From Sphingobacteriaceae bacterium (lineage in GTDB: Bacteria > Bacteroidota > Bacteroidia > Sphingobacteriales > Sphingobacteriaceae): DNA of 7,981 nucleotides. Position 1 is the stretch's first letter. Every line of letters begins with the position of its first letter. The stretch is taken from assembly GCA_947478315.1 (NCBI GenBank), contig CANJWF010000047.1:1-7981 (forward strand). Reading direction: 5' to 3'. The notes beneath the pieces are model-generated. The model was given only the letters and a program-made list of their open reading frames with translations. It searched no databases and was not told where the DNA came from. Shown here in pieces: positions 1-6,187 of this stretch. Position numbers and translations under genes: made by a program.

Positions 1-761
1 AACTGATCATTTGGAAATCCGAAACGAAAACCTTTCCCACTTTCTTCATCGGTTGCGATGGGAGTACTTTGTTTATCTCCTGTATTAATGCACAATAAAA
101 TATCATGTGCATTGGCATCTTGTTGATCCACATAATGTGAATCATTAGAACAAATAATTTTAACTTGATGCTTAGAAGCAAATTTCAACAAAGTTTCATT
201 TACAATATGCTGTTCATGTAAATCATGTCTCTGCAACTCAACATAATAATCTTCTCCGAATAAATCGAGCCACCATTTAAATTCATCTTCGGCAAGAAGT
301 TCGCCTTTTTTAAGAATAGCTTGAGGAACAGACGCTCCAATGCAACAAGTTGTTGCAATTAATCCATCGTGATATTGCTCTATTAACGATTTATCTATAC
401 GAGGCCATTTACTATATAAGCCCTCCATATACCCTAAAGAACAAAGTTTTATTAAATTTTGATATCCTATTGCATTTTTTGCCAGTAATAATTGATGATA
501 ACGGACATCTTTCAATTCTTTTGTAAACTGTTTCTTATGTCTATCGTCAACCACATAAAACTCACAGCCTACAATGGGTTTTATGCCATATTTACCCGCT
601 TCGGCAACAAATTTAAAAGCCCCAAACATATTGCCATGGTCAGTAATAGCCATTGCTTTCATGCCATCAACTTGAGCTTTTTTAAACAATCGAGATATAT
701 CGGCGGCACCATCCAACAAAGAAAATTGGGTATGTACGTGAAGATGTGAAAAATCTGGCAT
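1..761 (-). CDS. dnaE: DNA polymerase III alpha subunit, N-terminal part (cut by window edge)
   Basis: This gene encodes the catalytic subunit of the replicative DNA polymerase, which extends primers at the fork as part of the cytoplasmic holoenzyme. Only the first 253 codons are present; the family is usually over 1,100 residues, so the polymerase palm, fingers and OB domains lie outside the window. The visible part is the PHP domain. It starts with HLHVHT (residues 6-11), followed by LLDGA (15-19), ITDHGN (39-44), GCEFY (65-69), ATTCC (136-140), SNDSHY (205-210) and the DnaE-typical AHDILLCI (218-225). The ATG whose complement is at 759-761 is chosen because HLHVHT begins five residues later, as in other DnaE proteins. 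No Shine-Dalgarno sequence precedes it. The gene is divergent from fthC across a 375-base spacer. Identification as DnaE rather than PolC rests on the N-terminal PHP domain without a preceding OB or exonuclease region. Confidence 0.97.
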   Translation of the reverse strand, partial: MPDFSHLHVHTQFSLLDGAADISRLFKKAQVDGMKAMAITDHGNMFGAFKFVAEAGKYGIKPIVGCEFYVVDDRHKKQFTKELKDVRYHQLLLAKNAIGYQNLIKLCSLGYMEGLYSKWPRIDKSLIEQYHDGLIATTCCIGASVPQAILKKGELLAEDEFKWWLDLFGEDYYVELQRHDLHEQHIVNETLLKFASKHQVKIICSNDSHYVDQQDANAHDILLCINTGDKQSTPIATDEESGKGFRFGFPNDQ

Positions 762-901
762 GTTCTTAAATTAGGTGTGTTAGGTTAATCATTATAACAT
801 CAAATATTGCATAGGGCTACCCTTAAAAATCCCCCTAAAATAAACCTTCAAATTCAAAGATGTGTTGAAAAAACAGGAAACGGTTAATCAAGATATTTAA
901 A

Positions 902-922
902 CAAACTTACGCCGTACATTTG
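902..922. promoter_or_regulatory. Back-to-back Bacteroidota-type -7 motifs (putative divergent promoters)
   Basis: The plus strand reads TACATTTG at 915-922 and the minus strand reads TAAGTTTG (complement of 902-909). Both match the Bacteroidota -7 consensus TAnnTTTG, and they are separated by 5 bases so as to form an imperfect inverted repeat. The plus motif would drive fthC with a leader of roughly 210 bases; the minus motif would drive dnaE with a leader of roughly 135 bases. Neither has a clear TTG -33 box 19-21 bases upstream, and TAnnTTTG arises by chance in A/T-rich DNA, so this is a candidate only. Confidence 0.3.
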
Positions 923-1064
923 TAGCATAATAAAATAACCCCGAGATAATATTGCAATAACGAGAACAAAATCAAGCATCGTAATAAAATACAGGGAAAG
1001 TATTTAAAGAAAGAAAATAAACTTAGGGAGAGGTAAAAGTACCTAACCAATGCTCACAAAAATA

Positions 1065-1107
1065 CAGCATTTGTAGAAGTTTATAACAGTTAATGCTGGG
1101 CTTTTTT
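1065..1107 (+). terminator. Terminator-like hairpin in the fthC leader
   Basis: CAGCATT (1065-1071) pairs perfectly with AATGCTG (1092-1098) over a 20-base loop. Inside the loop, TGT (1072-1074) can add pairs with ACA (1086-1088) if GTT bulges out. GGC and a run of six T follow at once (1102-1107), as in an intrinsic terminator. It ends 29 bases before the fthC ATG, so it would either end a short leader or small RNA, or attenuate fthC. An upstream AATGCT (1049-1054) can pair with the same AGCATT instead. The stem is short and only moderately GC-rich, so strength is uncertain. Confidence 0.4.
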
Positions 1108-1136
1108 CCATTTTTGCTGACAAATTTTTAGTTTTT

Positions 1137-1724
1137 ATGACAAAAGAAAAACTCCGAAAATCGTTTCTTAATAGACGGACGCTGTTAACAGAAAAAGAAT
1201 ACGAATACCTAAACAGTCAATTACTTGCACAGGTAATCCGATTCAATTTTTGCGATTATAATTACTTGCACTGTTTTTTACCTATCATCAAAAACAAAGA
1301 GCCTAATACCTTTTCTATTATTGATTTTTTACGAACCACATACCCGAATTTATATATAGTTATATCCCGTACTAATTTTAGCACCCTGTCGCTCAAGCAC
1401 TATATTTTCAATAAAAAAACAATCCTATCTAATAACAATTTTGGCATCCCAGAGCCGATAGATGGCGAGATATGTTCATCTGATTATATTGACATTATAC
1501 TGATTCCTTTATTAACATTTGACCAACACGGTCATCGAATAGGTTATGGAAAAGGCATTTACGATAGATTTTTAACCGAATGTCGTCCCAATGCAGTTAA
1601 AGTAGGACTATCCCTTTTTGAAGGCATTGAGCACATTGATGAGACGAATAGTTTCGACCAACGTTTAGATTACTGTATCACCCCTACCCAAATCGTTCAA
1701 TTCTCCATAACATCCTCCAAGTAA
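1137..1724 (+). CDS. fthC: 5-formyltetrahydrofolate cyclo-ligase (methenyltetrahydrofolate synthetase)
   Basis: This cytoplasmic enzyme converts 5-formyltetrahydrofolate to 5,10-methenyltetrahydrofolate with ATP, recovering a storage form into the one-carbon pool. The 195-residue length is normal for the YgfA/FAU family. The N-terminus has the family's basic pattern (KEKLRKSFLNRR, residues 3-14). FGIPEP lies at 102-107, and ILIPLLTFDQHGHRIGYGKG at 121-140 runs into IYDRFL; the GYGKGIYDR stretch (136-144) is the nucleotide-binding signature. QRLDYCITP (175-183) matches the conserved C-terminal segment. The ATG at 1137 places the basic motif at the normal distance from the start; the preceding bases are T-rich with no Shine-Dalgarno sequence. 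The gene stands alone, divergent from dnaE and 300 bases before sppA, and may be controlled by the hairpins in its leader. The name ygfA is also used for this family. Confidence 0.95.
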   Translation: MTKEKLRKSFLNRRTLLTEKEYEYLNSQLLAQVIRFNFCDYNYLHCFLPIIKNKEPNTFSIIDFLRTTYPNLYIVISRTNFSTLSLKHYIFNKKTILSNNNFGIPEPIDGEICSSDYIDIILIPLLTFDQHGHRIGYGKGIYDRFLTECRPNAVKVGLSLFEGIEHIDETNSFDQRLDYCITPTQIVQFSITSSK

Positions 1725-1758
1725 TCCTTTATAATTACTACTTTTGACACCTTTCCTT
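1720..1758 (+). terminator. Weak hairpin at the fthC stop codon
   Basis: AGTAAT (1720-1725, overlapping the TAA stop) pairs with ATTACT (1734-1739) over an 8-base loop, followed by two T-rich stretches. The six-pair stem holds one G-C pair, so any terminator would be weak; it may be chance in A/T-rich DNA. Confidence 0.2.
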
Positions 1759-2024
1759 TTTGTAAAAAACAGCCAAATAATGAATTCGTAAATAGCTGAT
1801 TATTCGTGCGAGGAAATTGAAATAAAATGCTTTGCAGTCATGAATACGATGAAAGACAAAATACTAATGAATCATACGTTTCGATATAATCAGCGCTTCG
1901 CAGTCCATTAGTCCAATTAAAAACAACTTACGAAGCTCATCCATGAGTTCCATAAAAAATAAACACGAACGAATCATTATATTCTAATGAATACACAGCT
2001 ACATCTGATTAATAACTAACCATC
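1725..2024. other. fthC-sppA intergenic region with a possible vestigial minus-strand frame
   Basis: No confident gene is visible in these 300 bases. A TACTTTTG motif (1739-1746) fits the Bacteroidota -7 consensus but has no TTG -33 partner. A near-palindrome CTCATccATGAG lies at 1936-1947. GCTTTGCAGTC (1829-1839) and GCTTCGCAGTC (1895-1905) are near-identical 11-mers 66 bases apart, and TAATGAAT occurs three times (1778, 1865, 1985). The minus strand from 1977 to 1738 reads as a 37-codon frame from ATG, one TAG (1864-1866), then 41 more open codons in the same frame. The plus strand has only a 23-codon frame (1840-1911). The sppA promoter should lie here but is not obvious. Confidence 0.5.
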
Positions 2025-3794
2025 ATGAAAACATTTTTTAAGTCAGTATTTGCTTCTTTTATCGGTTTCATATTGGGCGCAATCGTTCTTTTTTTGATAC
2101 TAATCGCCGCCATTGAAGGAATTATTTATGCCGCTGAAAATGAGCAGACAAGCATCGTATCTAATTCAATATTACACATTACGCTACAACATCCCATATC
2201 AGACAGGAGCCCTCAGAATCCATTCAGAAACATCGACCTACTCAATTTAAACACCAAACCTATCATCGGTCTAAACGATGTAATTAAGTGTATCCAAAAT
2301 GCAGCGTCCGACAAAAACATAAAAGCAATCTACCTTGATATTAGCAATCTACAAACAGGATGGGCATCCGTAGAAGAAATACGCAACGCACTTATCATAT
2401 TCAAAAAATCGAAAAAAAAAATTATCGCCTATAGCGAAATATACACTCAAAAAGCATATTACTTGGCATCTGTAGCCGACAAAATATATCTCAACCCGCA
2501 AGGTTATTTAGAATTCAAAGGGCTCAACACCGAATATGTTTTTTTAAAAGGCACACTCGAAAAATTGGGAATCGAACCTCAAATCATTAGAGTAGGCACC
2601 TACAAAAGTGCCGTAGAACCGTTCATTAACGATAAAATGAGCGATGCAAGCAGAAAACAAACTTCAGAGTTACTAAATAATCTGTACCAGCATTTTATAA
2701 AACAAATCAGCCTGTTTAGAGGCATCAATCAAGATACGCTACTAAATATTGCAAACGAACTTCGTGTAAGAAACGCCATCGATGCCGTAAAAACCAGATT
2801 AATAGACCAATTAAAATATAAAGATGAAGTGTTGAACGAATTACAATCTATCTGTGGAGTCGAATCAATACAAGATTTATCACAAATACCGCTAGACGAA
2901 TACACAAAAGCGGAAATAAATTCCAATCAAGAATATTCCAAAAACAGAATAGCCATCATTTATGCAACAGGAGATATCGTCGGAGGAGAAGGAAGTGAAG
3001 ATGATATTGGTTCGGAAGCATTCTCAAAGATTATACGAAATATCCGCCTAGACAACAAAATAAAAGCCGTCGTATTAAGAATTAATTCACCTGGGGGTTC
3101 TGCATTAGCATCCGACATCATTTGGAGAGAAGTAGCACTCACACAAAAAATAAAACCCGTTATCGTATCAATGGGAGATGTAGCAGCATCAGGCGGCTAC
3201 TACATTGCCTGCGCAGCTCAAAAAATAGTCGCAGAACCCAATACCATTACAGGCTCAATAGGTATCTTTGGCATCATACCTAATTTAAAAAATTTCTTCA
3301 ATAACAAATTAGGCATTACATTCGATGGAGTAAAAACCGCAAAATTCGCAGATTTAGGAGCAGTGTACAGACCCCTCACTGAAGACGAAAAATTAATACT
3401 ACAAAAAGAAATCGAAAGAGGTTATCAGACTTTTATAAGTAAAGTTGCCCTTGGAAGAAAAAAGCAATTAACCGAAATAGACCAAATAGCACAAGGACGC
3501 GTTTGGAGTGGAATAGAAGCAAAAAAAAATGGGTTAATCGACACAATCGGCGGACTAAACACAGCAGTTGCCATAGCCAAAAAAGAAGCCAAACTAACCG
3601 AATATCAACTAGTAGAATATCCTAAACAAAAGAATTTTTTATCGACCATCATGGCTGACATTTCCGATAAAACCCAAAATCAACTCTTAAATAAAGAACT
3701 AGGAGAACATGCCATTTACTATAGAGAATTAAAAAAACTCAGCAAACTGTACGGAAGTCAAGCAAGACTATTATATTCGTTAGATATACATTAA
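2025..3794 (+). CDS. sppA: Signal peptide peptidase SppA, 67K type (peptidase family S49)
   Basis: This membrane-anchored serine protease degrades signal peptides left in the inner membrane after secretion. The 589-residue protein has one N-terminal transmembrane segment (about residues 7-35) and then two tandem S49 domains, as in the long 67K form (E. coli SppA is about 618 residues). The general-base lysine is in the N-terminal domain, in GTYKSAVEPF (K194). The nucleophile is in the C-terminal domain, in GDVAASGGYYIA (S389), after the conserved LRINSPGG (351-358). ITGSIGIFG (408-416) and GRVWSGIEAKKNGLID (491-506) are also typical. Both halves of the Ser/Lys dyad are therefore present and the enzyme should be active. 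The ATG at 2025 is followed directly by the basic end and membrane anchor. An A-run of 10 (2412-2421) and one of 9 (3521-3529) lie within lysine-rich codons. The PBP gene follows 81 bases downstream on the same strand. Confidence 0.96.
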   Translation: MKTFFKSVFASFIGFILGAIVLFLILIAAIEGIIYAAENEQTSIVSNSILHITLQHPISDRSPQNPFRNIDLLNLNTKPIIGLNDVIKCIQNAASDKNIKAIYLDISNLQTGWASVEEIRNALIIFKKSKKKIIAYSEIYTQKAYYLASVADKIYLNPQGYLEFKGLNTEYVFLKGTLEKLGIEPQIIRVGTYKSAVEPFINDKMSDASRKQTSELLNNLYQHFIKQISLFRGINQDTLLNIANELRVRNAIDAVKTRLIDQLKYKDEVLNELQSICGVESIQDLSQIPLDEYTKAEINSNQEYSKNRIAIIYATGDIVGGEGSEDDIGSEAFSKIIRNIRLDNKIKAVVLRINSPGGSALASDIIWREVALTQKIKPVIVSMGDVAASGGYYIACAAQKIVAEPNTITGSIGIFGIIPNLKNFFNNKLGITFDGVKTAKFADLGAVYRPLTEDEKLILQKEIERGYQTFISKVALGRKKQLTEIDQIAQGRVWSGIEAKKNGLIDTIGGLNTAVAIAKKEAKLTEYQLVEYPKQKNFLSTIMADISDKTQNQLLNKELGEHAIYYRELKKLSKLYGSQARLLYSLDIH

Positions 3795-3875
3795 AAATTA
3801 TCAAAATCGAACAACAATTAGCCAACAATACATTAGCTAAAATTTCAATATTTCTCCCATCCCCCAATTAGACAC
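3795..3875 (+). other. sppA-PBP spacer with a small inverted repeat
   Basis: In this 81-base gap, TTAGC (3818-3822) and GCTAA (3836-3840) form a 5-pair hairpin over a 13-base loop. No T-run follows and no TAnnTTTG motif is seen, so neither a terminator nor a new promoter is supported. Read-through from sppA into the PBP gene is the simpler reading. Confidence 0.3.
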
Positions 3876-6164
3876 ATGTTTAGACGAATAAAAAGCAAAA
3901 GCCTCAGATATAGCCTTATAGTTTTTTGTACCCTACTAGTATTACTCTGTGCCATAGAAACAAATTTTCTATGGCTATTCGGATTCAATCCGAGTTTAGA
4001 CGATATCAAGCGCCCCAATATGCGTATCGCTTCCGAAGTATACACCTGTGATGGAAAACTCATCGGTCGTTATTTCAGAGAAAATAGAAGCCCCGTAGAT
4101 TATCAAGAAATTCCAAAAAATGTTATTAATGCACTCGTCGCAACAGAAGACGCTCGCTTTTATAAACATCACGGAATCGACTTAAAATCAACCATTGGAA
4201 GCATTCTCTCTACCGCACAAGGCGACAAACGCGGCGCAAGTACCATCACTCAACAGTTAGCCAAAAACCTATATCGCACACGTACACAAAAATTTCAAGG
4301 TCTCATTCACTACATTCCCATACTCCGAACGTTAGTTTACAAAATAAAAGAATGGTCTACAGCCCTAAAATTAGAATGGTACTATTCTAAACAGGAAATA
4401 TTAACGCTCTATCTCAATACAGTACCATTTGGCAACAATGCATTCGGTATAAAAACTGCCTCTAAATTCTATTTCAGTAAGAACGTAAACAAACTTAACA
4501 TCAATGAAGCAGCCATGCTCATAGGAATGCTCAAGGCCACTTCAACCTATAACCCCCTTAAAAATCCAACACAAGCATTAGAACGTCGAAATATCGTTTT
4601 AACACAAATGGTCAAATACCATTATTTAAGTGCACAAGAATTAAAAAAACTAAAAAAGAAGCCCCTAAAACTGAAAATTGGACAAATTGAAGACGACAAA
4701 GAAAGCAGTAGTTACTTAAGAGATGCAGTAGCACGATGGTTATCAGACTGGTGCGACGATAATGGATACGACTTATACGAAGACGGGTTAAAAATTTACA
4801 CCACTATCGACTCCAGATTGCAAACATTAGCCGAAGAAGCCATCAACGAACAAATGAAAGCCCTACAACGTAGGCTTAACAACGCATGGGGAAATGAAAA
4901 CCCTTGGAGAGATAGTAATGGCAACGAAATGATTGATTACCCCTTAAAAGCCGCTCAACGCCTAAACGGGTACACTGCCCTAAAAGAAAAATTTGGCAAA
5001 CAAACCGATTCTATTAATTACTACCTAAACAAACCCAAACGTATGACAGTGTTTACTTGGAATGGCGAAAAAGACACCTCCTTTTCAACACTCGATTCCA
5101 TCAAATATTACGCCAAATTTTTAAACACTGGCATGATGACATTAAACCCCTTTAATGGGCACATCAAAGTATGGGTAGGAGGCATCAATCACAAATTCTT
5201 CAAATATGACCACGTCAATCAAGCCAAGAGACAGGCAGGTTCCACATTCAAACCTTTTGCCTATTTAACAGCGCTAGATAACGGCTACAATCCCTGCGAC
5301 AAGTTTACCGATAAACCTATCAGTATTACCTACGAAGAAGATGGAGAACAAAAAATTTGGGAACCCAAAAATTCAGATTATCATTTCAGCGGAAGAGAAA
5401 TGTCGTTACGATGGGCGATGGCAAAATCTGTAAACTCAATTACCGCACAACTAACCCAATTAGTTGGATGGAATAAAATCGTAGAATATGCACATAAATG
5501 CGGTATAGAGAGCGATTTAAAAGCCGTTCCTTCCGTCAGTTTAGGCTCTAACGATGTTTCCATTTTCGAAATGGTAAAAGCTTATGGGACATTCTTAAAT
5601 CAAGGAAAAAAAACAACTCCCCTATTAGTAGAACACATTGAAGATAACAAAGGGAAAACACTCATTAAATTTAACACCAAAGAAGAACGCGTATTAAGCG
5701 AAGAAACAGCTTGGCTCATGCTATATATGTTCAAAGGAGGCATGGAAGAACCCGAAGGAACATCCCAAGCTCTTTGGGAATGGGATTTATGGAATCAAGG
5801 AAATGAAATAGGAGGAAAAACTGGCACATCATCCAATTATGTAGACGGTTGGTATATGGGCATCACCAAAGACCTAATAACAGGAGTTTGGGTAGGAGCA
5901 GACGAACGCAGCGTACATTTCAAAACATCACAAACAGGCGAAGGTTCGAGAACAGCGTTGCCTATTTTCGGAAAATTCATGGAAAAAGTGTATCGAAACA
6001 CATCATTAGGATATACAAAAGGTAGATTTCCAAAACCGACTGTAGATATTACAAAAGATTATTACTGTCCATCACCAAGAATTAAAAGCATTAAAAAAGA
6101 CACACTACAAACAGACAGTACAAAAAATGAAGATATACTAATAGACGAGCATATAAGCGAATAA
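3876..6164 (+). CDS. Class A penicillin-binding protein (PBP1A-like glycosyltransferase/transpeptidase)
   Basis: This bifunctional murein synthase polymerises lipid II glycan strands and cross-links their peptides on the outer face of the inner membrane. The 762-residue protein has a basic N-terminus and one membrane anchor (about 11-35). The glycosyltransferase 51 domain follows, with EDARFYKHHG (91-100, catalytic E91), GASTITQQLAKNLY (120-133) and KQEILTLYLNTVPFGNNAFG (172-191). The transpeptidase domain has all three active-site motifs: SxxK as STFK (S456 nucleophile, K459), SxN as SVN (518-520) and KTGT (648-651). Length is in the normal PBP1A range. The region between domains (about 270-420) is family-variable. 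The C-terminus after about 735 is charged and probably disordered. The ATG at 3876 fits the anchor position and has no Shine-Dalgarno sequence. The next gene starts 23 bases after the stop, so the two are probably co-transcribed. Names mrcA/ponA are used for relatives; orthology to one of them is not asserted. Confidence 0.96.
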   Translation: MFRRIKSKSLRYSLIVFCTLLVLLCAIETNFLWLFGFNPSLDDIKRPNMRIASEVYTCDGKLIGRYFRENRSPVDYQEIPKNVINALVATEDARFYKHHGIDLKSTIGSILSTAQGDKRGASTITQQLAKNLYRTRTQKFQGLIHYIPILRTLVYKIKEWSTALKLEWYYSKQEILTLYLNTVPFGNNAFGIKTASKFYFSKNVNKLNINEAAMLIGMLKATSTYNPLKNPTQALERRNIVLTQMVKYHYLSAQELKKLKKKPLKLKIGQIEDDKESSSYLRDAVARWLSDWCDDNGYDLYEDGLKIYTTIDSRLQTLAEEAINEQMKALQRRLNNAWGNENPWRDSNGNEMIDYPLKAAQRLNGYTALKEKFGKQTDSINYYLNKPKRMTVFTWNGEKDTSFSTLDSIKYYAKFLNTGMMTLNPFNGHIKVWVGGINHKFFKYDHVNQAKRQAGSTFKPFAYLTALDNGYNPCDKFTDKPISITYEEDGEQKIWEPKNSDYHFSGREMSLRWAMAKSVNSITAQLTQLVGWNKIVEYAHKCGIESDLKAVPSVSLGSNDVSIFEMVKAYGTFLNQGKKTTPLLVEHIEDNKGKTLIKFNTKEERVLSEETAWLMLYMFKGGMEEPEGTSQALWEWDLWNQGNEIGGKTGTSSNYVDGWYMGITKDLITGVWVGADERSVHFKTSQTGEGSRTALPIFGKFMEKVYRNTSLGYTKGRFPKPTVDITKDYYCPSPRIKSIKKDTLQTDSTKNEDILIDEHISE

Positions 6165-6187
6165 AATAATCATTACACAAATTAAAA

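Larger units (their letters stand above)
762..1136. other. Divergent dnaE-fthC intergenic region
   Basis: This 375-base spacer between two divergent genes should hold both promoters. What can be seen: a small GC hairpin AGGGctaCCCT at 813-823; opposed -7-like motifs at 902-922; a hairpin AAATAC/GTATTT around an A/G-rich 7-base loop near 987-1005; a hairpin AGGTA/TACCT around 1031-1044; and the competing hairpins at 1049-1107. The minus strand has a 31-codon open frame (884-979, ATG to TAA) encoding a hydrophobic peptide that begins MLDFVLVIAIL. It may be a chance frame, a mini-membrane protein or a gene remnant. I recognise no tRNA, rRNA or mobile element here. Confidence 0.6.

Noticed and set aside
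492..749. An 85-codon plus-strand open frame.
   Set aside because: It is antisense to the PHP domain of dnaE, which is unmistakable on the minus strand; the plus frame has no recognisable motif.
917..1076. Direct repeat CATTTGTAG at 917-925 and 1068-1076 as a possible attachment site or mobile-element border.
   Set aside because: Nine bases with no integrase, transposase or terminal inverted repeats nearby; the second copy is explained as part of the leader hairpin.
1739..1746. TACTTTTG as the sppA promoter.
   Set aside because: It matches the -7 consensus, but there is no TTG box at the right distance and it lies about 280 bases before the gene; kept only as a note in the spacer entry.
1840..1911. 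A 23-codon plus-strand frame as a leader peptide for sppA.
   Set aside because: No run of regulatory codons, no hairpin switch after it and no start signal; likely chance.
2729..3142. Two minus-strand open frames of 60-65 codons inside sppA.
   Set aside because: They mirror conserved SppA coding sequence (including RINSPGG) and have no independent support.
3845..4063. A 72-codon minus-strand frame over the start of the PBP gene.
   Set aside because: It is antisense to the PBP anchor and early extracellular region and encodes nothing recognisable.
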